DNA of 34,851 nt from Flavobacteriales bacterium (GTDB taxonomy: Bacteria > Bacteroidota > Bacteroidia > Flavobacteriales_D > Sanyastnellaceae), in assembly GCA_029245065.1 (NCBI GenBank), contig JAQWQB010000019.1, positions 1 through 34,851 of the forward strand. The letters are read 5' to 3'. How positions within the stretch are numbered: position 1 is the first letter of the stretch; every line of letters begins with the position of its first letter. A model generated the notes under the pieces. That model did no database searches, had not been told where the DNA came from, and saw only the letters and a program-made list of their open reading frames with translations. The translations under genes were made by a program, and so were the position numbers. Of this stretch, positions 8,425 to 16,383 are shown piece by piece.

Positions 8425-9183
8425 ATGAGAGCACTCCTTGTTATTTTTGCCGCAACACTTTTGTCAAGCTGAACCATCGTACGTCCGGGTCAAGTTGGCG
8501 TAAAACAGAAACTCGGTAAACTTTCTGAAGACGTCAAAACGGAAGGATCTATTTGGTTCAATCCGTTCATAACGAAAGTGTTGATTACTGATGTTCAAAT
8601 CAACGATTTAGAACTTACGTTGAGTCTTCCAAGTAAAGAAGGATTGAGTGTTACTTCTCAAATCTCTATCCTCTACCGAATTGACGCCAATATGTTGATT
8701 GATTTCCTCGAAAACATCGGGCCCGATCACGAAACAATTATCTCTAATGTATTTCGCTCTGCCAGTGCAGATATATGTGCCCAATGCTTCGCGAAAGACA
8801 TGCACTCAGGAATGCGTTCAGAAATTGAAGCCGCTATTCTAGCTCGGATGAATGAACTTTTACAGAAACAAGGCATCGTGATCGAAGCGGTCCTAATGAA
8901 AAGCATTAAACTCCCAAATGGTTTATCCAATAGTATTGAACAAAAACTGCAAGCAGAACAAGATGTGATGCGCATGGAATTCATTCTAGAGCAAGAGAAG
9001 CTTGAAGCAGAAAGAAAAGTGATAGAAGCCAACGGTACAAGAGATGCCAAGCTCATTCTTTCAGAAGGATTGACGGAAGAAATCATCCGAATCAGAAGCA
9101 TAGAGGCCTTCAGAGAGCTCGCCAACTCTGTGAACGCAAAAATTATCATCACCGACGGAAATTCGCCCATGATTGTTGAATAA
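8425..9183 (+). pseudogene. SPFH/prohibitin-like lipoprotein with TGA in place of the lipobox cysteine
   Basis: The frame from the ATG at 8425 reads MRALLVIFAATLLSS, then TGA (8470-8472), then TIVRPGQVGVKQKLGK and an uninterrupted prohibitin-like protein to 9183. The TGA occupies exactly the lipobox cysteine position (LLSS-C), so the ancestral codon was almost surely TGC or TGT, one base away. Without it the protein would be 252 residues: lipoprotein signal peptide, SPFH/Band 7 domain (about 20-170) and a coiled-coil tail rich in Glu/Lys (EQKLQAEQDVMRMEFILEQE). Prohibitin-family proteins scaffold membranes. After the TGA the next ATG is far inside the domain, with only a GTG or TTG near 8575, so a restart product would lack export and lipidation. 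It is a recent nonsense mutation or a sequencing error. Confidence 0.85.
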
Positions 9184-9528
9184 CTCATTGGCATTACACC
9201 TACCACCGACTGAGCCACGAAGCAAGGGAAAGAACGAAATCTCAATGGCTTTGGTAACTCACCTTTCCTTTCACTCTCGTGTGCTTGGTCGGTTAACAAT
9301 TTTCACATTGCCGTTTCCTTCCTTCTACTTTAAAGCTTTAAAACCCAAATTCTTCGAAGCATCAGATCGAAGCAGTTATGGATGGGGCAATCTTCAAGTT
9401 AACCGCTGCACAGACAATGCTTGTAAAACGCTCTTCGTTGAATTGGAAGACAACGTTGTAGGCCCTTCTCCGAAGGAATAATCGTGCCCCACCTTTTTCT
9501 TATCTTCGGTATCCCTAAAACGATTGCA
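9184..9528. other. 345-base region without a convincing gene
   Basis: An open frame covers much of this stretch (to 9481) but its predicted product resembles no family, has no coherent hydrophobic or charge pattern, and overlaps the end of the SPFH frame. The region probably carries the leader and promoter of the AlkD-like gene. A short inverted word CCTTC-TCC-GAAGG lies near 9460, too weak to call a terminator. Confidence 0.55.
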
Positions 9529-10230
9529 ATGACTACTCAGGAAGTAATGGCCCAACTTGAATCAATGGGCGACGCCAGCACCAAAAAAACACTCATGAAA
9601 CACGGGGCGAAAGAACCGTTTTTTGGAGTGAAAGTAGCTGAGCTAAAAAAGATTCTTAAAAAGACGAAGAAGAATCACGACCTTTCCTTGGAACTGTTCA
9701 AAACAGGGAACTCTGATGCGATGTACTTGGCCGGACTTATGGCCGATGAGAAGCAAATTACAGAGGCCCAACTTGACCAATGGGCTGACCAGGCATACTG
9801 GTATTATTTAAGCGAGTTTGCGGTTGCTTGGGTAGCTGCTGAAACCCCTTTTGCGTTTGATCTTGGTTTGAAATGGATCGAATCAGATGAGGAGCGAATT
9901 GCTTGCGCGGGGTGGAGTACACTTTCCAATTTCGCTTCTATCAACGAAGAATTAGATACAGCCAAGTACAGTGCATTACTTGATCGTGTTAATGAAACAT
10001 TGCATGACAGCAAGAACCGCGAACGGCATGTTATGAACGGGTTCGTGATCGCGGTAGGGTCGTACATCCCCGAGCTGACGTCCAAAGCACAAAAAGTGGC
10101 TGCGCATATTGGAAAAGTAAGTGTTGAAATGGGAGGCACTGCTTGCAAAGTTCCTTTGGCAATAGATTACATCCAAAAAATCATCGATAAGGATAGAATT
10201 GGAAAGAAACGTAAACAAGCGCGTTGCTAA
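9529..10230 (+). CDS. DNA alkylation repair protein, AlkD-like HEAT-repeat fold
   Basis: This 233-residue protein belongs to the DNA alkylation repair family, whose AlkD members remove alkylated bases as glycosylases using stacked HEAT-like helices. Family features are the N-terminal MAQLESMGDASTKKTLMKHG, GVKVAELKKILKKTKKNHDL near 35-55, and the paired segments AGLMADEKQ and WYYLSEFAVAWVA. The tail is Lys/Arg-rich (KKRKQARC). A GTG at 9484 would add 15 residues, but the ATG at 9529 starts the family-like sequence and is preferred. The next gene starts 6 bases after the stop, so this gene and the dihydrouridine synthase are probably one transcript. Many family members differ from AlkD at catalytic positions, so substrate is unproven. 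Confidence 0.86.
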   Translation: MTTQEVMAQLESMGDASTKKTLMKHGAKEPFFGVKVAELKKILKKTKKNHDLSLELFKTGNSDAMYLAGLMADEKQITEAQLDQWADQAYWYYLSEFAVAWVAAETPFAFDLGLKWIESDEERIACAGWSTLSNFASINEELDTAKYSALLDRVNETLHDSKNRERHVMNGFVIAVGSYIPELTSKAQKVAAHIGKVSVEMGGTACKVPLAIDYIQKIIDKDRIGKKRKQARC

Positions 10231-10236
10231 CCTACT

Positions 10237-11196
10237 ATGAGCATCACACTGCTTTCCTCTCCTCTTCAAGGATTTACCGATTTTCGATTTCGAAATGCAT
10301 TCCAGGAATATTTCGGGGGAATTGACACGTTCTTTGCTCCGTACATTCGCTTGAACGGAAAAATGGTCATTAAACCGGCTTATGAGCGGGATTTACTGCC
10401 GAAGCACAACACCACGTTGACCGTCATTCCTCAGGTCATGACCAACGACCCTGATGAGTTCGTTTTCGTAGCAAAATACGTACAATCATTGGGCTACAAC
10501 GAACTCAACTGGAACCTCGGTTGTCCGTACCCGATGGTAGTGAATAGGTGCATGGGCTCTGGTTTGATCAATGACCCTGAACGCATAGATCGCGTATTGG
10601 AAAAGGCGCATGCCGAAACAGACCTCATCATCTCCATGAAAGTTCGCATGGGCTATGAACACAGCGGAGAAATCCTAGATGTATTTCCAGTACTCGAAAA
10701 ATACCCATTGAAGAATGTGGCCATACACGCTCGAATCGGTAAACAGCTCTACAAGGGCGGTGTAGACCTGGATTCATTCCAGCGCTGTTTGGATCACAGT
10801 CCGCACAAAATCTACTACAATGGCGATATCACCACGGTAGAAAGCTATCGAAAGCTGCAAGAGCGTTTTCCTTCAATAGACCATTGGATGATAGGACGCG
10901 GATTGATTGCTGACCCCTTTTTACCTGGCATGATCAAGGCGAATACCACCGTCTATCCCGAAGATCGAATTGAACGTTTCAGCAGGTTCCACGATACCTT
11001 GTTTGATCAATTCCAGCAAGCATTATCTGGCCCCAAGCACATCACCATGAAGATGCATTCCTTTTGGGAATATTTCTCTTCCACCTTCGAAAACCCGCGT
11101 AAAACGCTAAAGAAAATCACCAAAGCGAAGACCTTAGAAGCATACGAAGATGCGGTAGAATATGTATTAGACGCTGAAAGTAATTTCATTCAATAA
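10237..11196 (+). CDS. tRNA-dihydrouridine synthase family protein
   Basis: This FMN-dependent enzyme reduces uridines in the tRNA D-loop. The 319-residue length is standard. Visible features are SSPLQGFTDFRFRNAF at the N-terminus (FMN-binding barrel start), VIPQVMTNDPDEF near 65, NWNLGCPYPMVVNRCMGSGL near 90-110 holding the catalytic cysteine region, SMKVRMGYE near 135, HARIGKQLYKGGVD near 165 and MIGRGLIADPFLPGMI near 225. The sequence is closer to the DusC-like Bacteroidota group than to DusB, but the position modified cannot be read from sequence. The gene starts 6 bases after the AlkD-like gene. Confidence 0.93.
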   Translation: MSITLLSSPLQGFTDFRFRNAFQEYFGGIDTFFAPYIRLNGKMVIKPAYERDLLPKHNTTLTVIPQVMTNDPDEFVFVAKYVQSLGYNELNWNLGCPYPMVVNRCMGSGLINDPERIDRVLEKAHAETDLIISMKVRMGYEHSGEILDVFPVLEKYPLKNVAIHARIGKQLYKGGVDLDSFQRCLDHSPHKIYYNGDITTVESYRKLQERFPSIDHWMIGRGLIADPFLPGMIKANTTVYPEDRIERFSRFHDTLFDQFQQALSGPKHITMKMHSFWEYFSSTFENPRKTLKKITKAKTLEAYEDAVEYVLDAESNFIQ

Positions 11197-11222
11197 CTCC
11201 TGTATAACTGCGTTTGATAACC

Positions 11223-11903
11223 ATGCTGGCTTTTTTTGACTTCTACCCCATTATCACACAAAACGACTCATTCTTTGAATTGTATCGTGAAGCATTCTTT
11301 TGGATGGGATTCAACAGGTGGAACTACCTCCTCTTACTCATCGCCGTGTTCGCAGCGAAGCCTTTTGCTCGCCTAGTGCCTTTGAAAACGGCTGTTCGCA
11401 GTTTCGTCATCAGCTTGGGCGTCTTAGGTACATGGATTACGCTTGAATACTTCTTACGTCTGCAAATGGGGTTGACATCCTTGTACGGGAAACTATCGGA
11501 CCATTACTATCAGTTTACTGAAAGTGTGGTGCTGACTTTTCTAATTCATATTCCCTTTGCATTGGCTTATGCATTTAGCAGAAGAGCAGCAGAAAAAACT
11601 CCTTTTCGCAGCAGATTTGCTGGAACTTCATCCGTGTCACAAACAACCCTTTTAACTGCTGTATGGATCACAATCCTTGGCTTTCCATTTGTCATATCCA
11701 TTATTTCTCTTGGAATATGTTGTTTCGGATTATATTATGTTTCGAAGGCCAAAACAGCCGTTCTTTCTCCAGTCTTTTTGAAAGACACTTGGCCAATTGT
11801 TGTACTTCTCGGCGTGCTTGTTCTTCTGAGCTTTTTTCGCATTGGCGACTTGGCATGTAATCTCCCGCTCTTGAAAGAGTGTTTTACCTGCCGTTATTAC
11901 TGA
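11223..11903 (+). CDS. Hypothetical membrane protein
   Basis: I do not recognise this protein. It has 226 residues from the ATG at 11223; a TTG three codons upstream is the only alternative. Hydrophobic segments suggest four or five helices: near residues 30-45 (YLLLLIAVFAA), 58-75, 100-120 (VVLTFLIHIPFALAYAF), 140-165 (TTLLTAVWITILGFPFVISI) and 185-205. It ends in a Cys-containing tail (DLACNLPLLKECFTC). It follows the dihydrouridine synthase after 26 bases on the same strand. No catalytic motif is visible. Confidence 0.68.
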   Translation: MLAFFDFYPIITQNDSFFELYREAFFWMGFNRWNYLLLLIAVFAAKPFARLVPLKTAVRSFVISLGVLGTWITLEYFLRLQMGLTSLYGKLSDHYYQFTESVVLTFLIHIPFALAYAFSRRAAEKTPFRSRFAGTSSVSQTTLLTAVWITILGFPFVISIISLGICCFGLYYVSKAKTAVLSPVFLKDTWPIVVLLGVLVLLSFFRIGDLACNLPLLKECFTCRYY

Positions 11904-11992
11904 GGTCATTATATGTGAAACATTGGTTACACTGAAGTCTCGCTTAAATCATTACTTTACGGGTTTCTATTCCACATTTCACCCATTATCAA

Positions 11993-12451
11993 ATGACCAC
12001 TCGCATTGTACTTTTTCTCCTAATCAACTTTGCTGCACTTGGCATTGGAGGTTATTTCACGGGCCCTGGGGTTGCATCCGATTGGTTTCAAAATTTCAAC
12101 CAAGCTCCATGGAACCCGCCAGGGTGGGTTTTCGGCACTGCGTGGACTTTCATCATGATCTGCTTCTCATTCTTCATGGCTTCTCTGTGGGGAGCTCCTG
12201 AAAACAAGACAGCCATCACGTCATTGTTTGTGGTGCAGTGGCTATTGAATGTTGGCTGGAATGTGGTCTTTTTTCACTTCCGATCTACTGAAATTGGATT
12301 GGTGGTCATCTCACTCTTGACGATCGTGGTAGCTATTTTCTTATTCGCTTACACCAAGGAACTCAAAGCGAAAGCACTACTTGTGCTCCCCTATTTCATT
12401 TGGCTTTTGATTGCCACTTCATTGAACACCTACATTGTATTGAATAACTAG
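11993..12451 (+). CDS. tspO: TspO/MBR family protein
   Basis: TspO proteins are five-helix membrane proteins that bind porphyrins and other hydrophobic ligands; bacterial members are linked to tetrapyrrole handling and stress. The 152-residue length is typical. The signature loops are present: QAPWNPPGWVFGTAWTFI near residues 37-55, which matches the PxWxPPxWxFGPxW pattern with A for P at one place, and WLLNVGWNVVFFHFRS near 85-100. Five helices are predicted. The stop lies 3 bases from the end of the convergent CotH gene, with no terminator between them, so the two transcripts may overlap. Confidence 0.93.
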   Translation: MTTRIVLFLLINFAALGIGGYFTGPGVASDWFQNFNQAPWNPPGWVFGTAWTFIMICFSFFMASLWGAPENKTAITSLFVVQWLLNVGWNVVFFHFRSTEIGLVVISLLTIVVAIFLFAYTKELKAKALLVLPYFIWLLIATSLNTYIVLNN

Positions 12452-12454
12452 TGA

Positions 12455-14770
12455 CTACTGAATCACAACACGTTCAATCGCAACACCTTCAGCTGTCATA
12501 ATTTTACAAAGGAATACGCCTTGTTCTAGCAATTCGATTTGTGTTGAATAAGTGCTTGCCACAGCCCACTGTTTCAACAATCTACCGTCTAAACCGCGCA
12601 CTTCAACTCCTGTTATTGGAAAAGATGCGGAAACGGTCAATTGTCCGTTCGATGGATTTGGAAATACTTCCGTTCTGATGGAATGCTCCTCGTCTACGTT
12701 AATCGGAATACCATTGCAATCTTCAGGTAAGTTATCATCCAGCCAGTTGAGGCGTAATTCAATCCACTCCTTTAAAAATTCAAGTTCGGCTAAGTACGTT
12801 TCTGGAATTGGTTCCAACTCTGGAGATGCGGTTGCCACCCCTAGGAAAGGCCATTTTTGGTAGTGTCTCTCCTTCACGTTTACTAACAAGGCACCGATGC
12901 TATCAACGTAATTGCCAATGTAATCCATATTTAAAAAGTCTTCGCGGTATTCGTCGTATCTACAGCGTAAATGGCTTTCAAACGTCGTGTCTTGAAGCAG
13001 CCTAACATACCAATCAGGAGAGTAGTTATCAGTTGGACAATCATTGATAAGATGCGCCCATCCTTCGCCTTGTTCACTTTCAAAGATTTCACATGAGGCT
13101 AAGTTTTTCCATCCCCAATCAAAATCCCAAGGCGGTCCTGCATGAAATTTACCCCCATTGGAGAATTTGTCTTTGTAGAAGAAGCGGCTCTTTTTAAAGC
13201 CATCGTTGTTTCTACTTAGTTCATTGAGCAGGAAGTAATCGATGAAGGATTCCACATCGAGGTATTCACGGTATCCTGTTTCAAGGTCGGCAAAATCATC
13301 GGCATAAATAGCTGTTTCCATTGAATCAACGAATGCTGCTATGTACGTTTTTTGATCGTCGGTTATTTCATCCACTTTTGGATATTCATACCGAAGGTGT
13401 ACATCAAAGTCGGGATGATTCAGCGAGGTATACCCCAACTCCCAGCTATTTTCTGGGTTGTGGTAATTCAATTGAAGGATGTAGCCTCCAGTAAGGTCAT
13501 CTCCTGTATTTTCTTCAGGGTTCAATGTTGCAATATCAACCCTTCCAGCGTCCCGTTTGATTTTTTCACCGAATACATAAACGCCTTGGTAATCTCCGTT
13601 TAGTTGCACTTCACATAGGGTCGAACGCGGAGCATAGTTCCCCATCTTTTCGTACAAATGTTGGGCGAGTGTGTTGCGAATGAAAGAACGGTCATTGAAA
13701 TTGCTCAACAACACCCAATCATTCTCTACCGGCATATCCAATAGGCTGACGTTGTTATTCGTCCCGTCTAGGTTTCTTGTTTCAATTCCATATGGTTTTT
13801 GAGGATAGCCAGAAGACGTTGCCCCTCGAATCTCAATCCCGATTAGGCCATCGTAATCTGTTGGCTCGTCGGTCATAAAGTTCATTTCACCTAGCCCATT
13901 ATAAAGCACTTGTAAGTCAGCAGTAATCTTTTCTTCGTCCTCAATTGTTTGTCCGTTCGTCTCAATCAATAGAATGGGAAGCACTGAAGATTCTAGTTCC
14001 ACTGTTCCCGGATCAGCTGCGCAAAAATTAAACACACCCGTTTGTCCGCCGTAACCCCACAGTTGGATGAAAATGGTTGAGCCTGGCTCCAGGTCAAAGG
14101 CAGGAACCAACGACATATAACCCGGACCAGAATCATCATCACAATACACAATGGAAATGTCGTTGCATGTTTCACCTACCCAAACAGCTATTCCTGAGTC
14201 GTTCAGGTCACCAATGTTTTCTGTTGAAAGAATGAGACTCCCTGATTCAGGCACTTCGATCGAAAGCCAAAGATCCCCTCCTTCAAAGTTGCTGCAATTC
14301 GGACTGTAAGCAGATCCTGGCGCCGTAGAATTATCTACTTCCATGCATTCGTCGGTCATGGGCAGGGCGAAGCAAGGGTTCGATCCTGGATCAGGTTCAA
14401 TACTGCAATCAACAACAATCACTTCTGTTAATCCCACCTCTGGCTCAGGGCCATCGGAAATCACCAGGTTTCCAGCCCCTCCAAGTAAAAACCACGAGTT
14501 CTCATTCTCGTACATTCCAGAAAAGTATTCGAACTGGATTTCATCACCATCGCACACTTCGAATACAAAAGAACTCCCTTGATCTTGGGCGATAAAATTT
14601 TGAATTAAGTCACCATTGACATAGATATCAAGAGAGGCGCCATTCCATCCATCACCGTAGGTATCTATTCCATGCATGGAATAATCACAACATTGAGCTG
14701 AAGAGGTCGAAAAGGCAAAGCATAATATACCTGTGATCACAGGCAATATGAAGCGCTGAAGATTGTTCAT
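12455..14770 (-). CDS. Secreted CotH-type kinase with T9SS type A sorting domain
   Basis: CotH proteins are atypical protein kinases, first shown for the Bacillus spore coat, and are often secreted in Bacteroidota. The 771-residue protein (ATG at 14770) has a signal peptide ending near SAQCCDYSM. An N-terminal domain begins with GIDTYGDGWNGASLDIYVNG and a second beta region follows (about 115-270). The CotH fold follows: IRGATSSGYPQKPYGIET, NDWVLLSNFNDRSFIRN, GDYQGVYVFGEKIKRD, and the metal-binding motif PPWDFDWGW with Asp 549 and Asp 551. The last 75 residues are a T9SS type A tail: VFPNPSNGQLTVSASF, then GVEVRGLDGRLLK and ERVVIQ. The protein should therefore be exported to the cell surface or medium. 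Kinase activity and substrate are inferred from family only. Confidence 0.9.
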   Translation of the reverse strand: MNNLQRFILPVITGILCFAFSTSSAQCCDYSMHGIDTYGDGWNGASLDIYVNGDLIQNFIAQDQGSSFVFEVCDGDEIQFEYFSGMYENENSWFLLGGAGNLVISDGPEPEVGLTEVIVVDCSIEPDPGSNPCFALPMTDECMEVDNSTAPGSAYSPNCSNFEGGDLWLSIEVPESGSLILSTENIGDLNDSGIAVWVGETCNDISIVYCDDDSGPGYMSLVPAFDLEPGSTIFIQLWGYGGQTGVFNFCAADPGTVELESSVLPILLIETNGQTIEDEEKITADLQVLYNGLGEMNFMTDEPTDYDGLIGIEIRGATSSGYPQKPYGIETRNLDGTNNNVSLLDMPVENDWVLLSNFNDRSFIRNTLAQHLYEKMGNYAPRSTLCEVQLNGDYQGVYVFGEKIKRDAGRVDIATLNPEENTGDDLTGGYILQLNYHNPENSWELGYTSLNHPDFDVHLRYEYPKVDEITDDQKTYIAAFVDSMETAIYADDFADLETGYREYLDVESFIDYFLLNELSRNNDGFKKSRFFYKDKFSNGGKFHAGPPWDFDWGWKNLASCEIFESEQGEGWAHLINDCPTDNYSPDWYVRLLQDTTFESHLRCRYDEYREDFLNMDYIGNYVDSIGALLVNVKERHYQKWPFLGVATASPELEPIPETYLAELEFLKEWIELRLNWLDDNLPEDCNGIPINVDEEHSIRTEVFPNPSNGQLTVSASFPITGVEVRGLDGRLLKQWAVASTYSTQIELLEQGVFLCKIMTAEGVAIERVVIQ

Positions 14771-14843
14771 ATAAAGAAGTTCTATTGGCAAGATACATCA
14801 TTGTGTGGATTAGAACTTATGTTCATCCTGTAAGTCATTTTAA

Positions 14844-14851
14844 TATATTTG
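14844..14851 (+). promoter_or_regulatory. Candidate Bacteroidota -7 box (TATATTTG) next to a start codon
   Basis: TATATTTG matches the Bacteroidota -7 consensus TAnnTTTG. The predicted transcription start, 6-8 bases downstream, would fall on or beside the ATG at 14858, which would give a leaderless message. No good -33 TTG box is seen at the usual distance, so the call is weak. Confidence 0.35.
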
Positions 14852-14857
14852 GTTACT

Positions 14858-15298
14858 ATGATACTCTTACTCGTTATTGGTTTTCTTTGTTGGTCGTTTC
14901 AATCTGTTCACGCAATCGATTACGACACAACAGAACTTGATCAGCTGATTGAAAACGCTCATCTCATAGTACATGGAGAAATCATAGCCGTTGATTCAGA
15001 ATTTGTTGACGTTAAGATTCATGAAATCGTCAAAGCAACTTTTGCAGAACAACGCATTCGAATAACCAAATTTGAAAATTGGACATGCGCTTGGCGCTGG
15101 AGTGAATACACGCTTGGACAAACCGTATTGTTCTTTTTGAATAAAAGCGAGTTAACCGGACAATGGCACCCTATGGGAGCGGGTAACGAAGGTGAAATGC
15201 CTATTGAAGGCGGTCGCGTATTTTACAAGTCCTTTGGTTCTAAGCCCTTTTGTGAAAACGAAAAACATGAGCTAAGAGATGGTGACATATATGGCTGA
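14858..15298 (+). CDS. Small secreted hypothetical protein
   Basis: I do not recognise a named family. The 146-residue product has a signal peptide (MILLLVIGFLCWSFQSVHA). The mature part has a beta-rich pattern seen in small Bacteroidota exported proteins: LIENAHLIVHGEIIAVDSEF, DVKIHEIVKATFAEQRIRI, and YTLGQTVLFFLNKSEL. Two cysteines remain after export, in NWTCAW and KPFCEN. The ATG at 14858 is preferred to the TTG at 14849. The stop is overlapped by a 36-codon frame starting at 15291, which could be a separate gene or the shifted C-terminus of this protein. Confidence 0.68.
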   Translation: MILLLVIGFLCWSFQSVHAIDYDTTELDQLIENAHLIVHGEIIAVDSEFVDVKIHEIVKATFAEQRIRITKFENWTCAWRWSEYTLGQTVLFFLNKSELTGQWHPMGAGNEGEMPIEGGRVFYKSFGSKPFCENEKHELRDGDIYG

Positions 15299-15401
15299 AT
15301 CTAAACAGGTTGACATTTTTGAGACCGAGAATCCATTCTTAGCTTTAGCACTTTACGAGTTAGACCGGAGATACCAAAATACACGAAGAAGAAATGAATA
15401 A
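15291..15401 (+). CDS. 36-residue small ORF overlapping both neighbours
   Basis: The frame reads MAESKQVDIFETENPFLALA and continues LYELDRRYQNTRRRNE before TAA. It overlaps the end of the secreted protein gene by 8 bases and the start of the next gene by 8 bases, the layout of a translationally coupled operon. Alternatively, the junction contains CATATATGG, a dinucleotide run prone to indel errors, and this frame may be the true C-terminus of the upstream protein after a one-base shift. It resembles no family I know. Confidence 0.45.
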   Translation: MAESKQVDIFETENPFLALALYELDRRYQNTRRRNE

Positions 15402-15663
15402 CCTACACGACATTGTTCCACCAAAAGAGTTGGAGGCAGATAGCCGCATTGGGAAACGCTACACACAGTTGGAAGCGCTCCTTCAGGAATTGGATCGTCG
15501 GGATTTAAAGGAGCCTTTCCTATCTAATTTGAACGGGATTATTGACTCGTTCAATGCTGCTTCTTCTGCCAACTGGAAGAAAAACGTGCGAACTGCACAC
15601 GCCGCTGTCATCAAAACGATGTCGAAAGACTCTGACCTGCATACCATCAATCAAAACCGTTGA
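15394..15663 (+). CDS. Hypothetical soluble helical protein
   Basis: This 89-residue protein has no signal peptide. It starts with MNNLHDIVPPKELEADSRIG and continues as long amphipathic helices (KRYTQLEALLQELDRRDLKE), a style found in Bacteroidota proteins that carry a membrane anchor further downstream. Here it stops at INQNR without any hydrophobic segment. A partly coding-like stretch follows in another frame (KSQNYYDFVFDDTRVKSEE, up to 15745), so a frameshifted tail is possible but not shown. It overlaps the 36-residue ORF by 8 bases. Function unknown. Confidence 0.6.
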   Translation: MNNLHDIVPPKELEADSRIGKRYTQLEALLQELDRRDLKEPFLSNLNGIIDSFNAASSANWKKNVRTAHAAVIKTMSKDSDLHTINQNR

Positions 15664-15741
15664 TGGTAAAAGTCAAAATTATTACGATTTCGTTTTTGAT
15701 GATACGCGGGTGAAGTCAGAAGAAGTTCTTGACGCCGATGT

Positions 15742-16278
15742 ATGAGTTCCATGTTGTTATCGCCTTTTAAAGTTGAACACTTTCCCCTCCTCTCCTCCTG
15801 GTTTGAAACAGCCAAGAATTTGTACGTCTTTGGTGGGCCTCAGTTTACGTTTCCACTGGACGAACAACAATTACAAGCCTATTCAGCAGATCAAGACAAG
15901 CACGCTTATTGCGCAGTAGACAAAACAAGCAACGAAACAGTTGGTCATTGCGAATTCAATTATTCAGAAGAAATCCCAACGCTTTCTAGGCTATTCATTA
16001 CCGCAAAACGAAGAGGTGAAGGATTGGGTGAAGAACTAGTGCGCATGATGAGTCAGATGCTATTCGAAAAGGAACAAATTCACGAAATACAGCTGTATGT
16101 TTTTGAATTCAATACCGCAGCGCGAAAGTGCTATGAAAAAGTAGGCTTCACCATTCGTCAAAAAGAAACGACTTACCTCAAAGTGGAAGGAGAAGTTTGG
16201 ACTCGGCTGAAGATGAAATTAACACGAAAGGAGTTTGAAATGAGCCAAGCGGAATTGAGCGAACCGAGTTTTACATGA
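15742..16278 (+). CDS. GNAT family N-acetyltransferase
   Basis: GNAT enzymes transfer an acetyl group from acetyl-CoA to an amine. The 178-residue protein shows the fold in order: an N-terminal KVEHFPLLSSWFETAKNLYV region, central strands with VGHCEFNYSEEIPTLSRLFI, the acetyl-CoA pyrophosphate-binding loop KRRGEGLGEELVRMM near residue 95, and the C-terminal FNTAARKCYEKVGFTIRQKE. The substrate cannot be predicted. The ATG at 15742 overlaps the stop of a short frame that I do not call as a gene. The last 20 residues are Glu-rich and probably lie outside the fold. Confidence 0.88.
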   Translation: MSSMLLSPFKVEHFPLLSSWFETAKNLYVFGGPQFTFPLDEQQLQAYSADQDKHAYCAVDKTSNETVGHCEFNYSEEIPTLSRLFITAKRRGEGLGEELVRMMSQMLFEKEQIHEIQLYVFEFNTAARKCYEKVGFTIRQKETTYLKVEGEVWTRLKMKLTRKEFEMSQAELSEPSFT

Positions 16279-16334
16279 ATTCAAATCCACTTTTCCATGC
16301 ACAATTAAACCTTGAAAGTAATTATTCGTCTGAA

Positions 16335-16365
16335 TTGGCGAGGCCAGTTAGAATCTCTAACTTGC
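16335..16365 (+). promoter_or_regulatory. Candidate Bacteroidota promoter upstream of the monooxygenase-like gene
   Basis: TTGG at 16335-16338 and TAACTTGC at 16358-16365 are separated by 19 bases, close to the Bacteroidota -33/-7 arrangement (TTG, about 19-20 bases, TAnnTTTG). The -7 box differs from consensus at two places. The start codon lies at 16384, which gives a leader of roughly 12 bases. Confidence 0.4.
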
Positions 16366-16383
16366 TGACTTACAATCTCAATT

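Noticed and set aside
8470-8472. TGA as a selenocysteine codon in the SPFH lipoprotein
   Set aside because: The position needs a lipid-modified cysteine, no convincing SECIS-like hairpin follows, and no selenoprotein gene is nearby; mutation or error is simpler.
9173-9481. 102-codon open frame after the SPFH gene
   Set aside because: The product has no signal peptide, no membrane segment, no family likeness and an uneven composition; it overlaps the end of a real gene and looks like random open sequence.
15542-15745. 67-codon frame overlapping the 89-residue hypothetical gene
   Set aside because: Its first half is an out-of-frame reading of that gene; the second half looks slightly coding-like, so it is mentioned only as a possible frameshifted tail.
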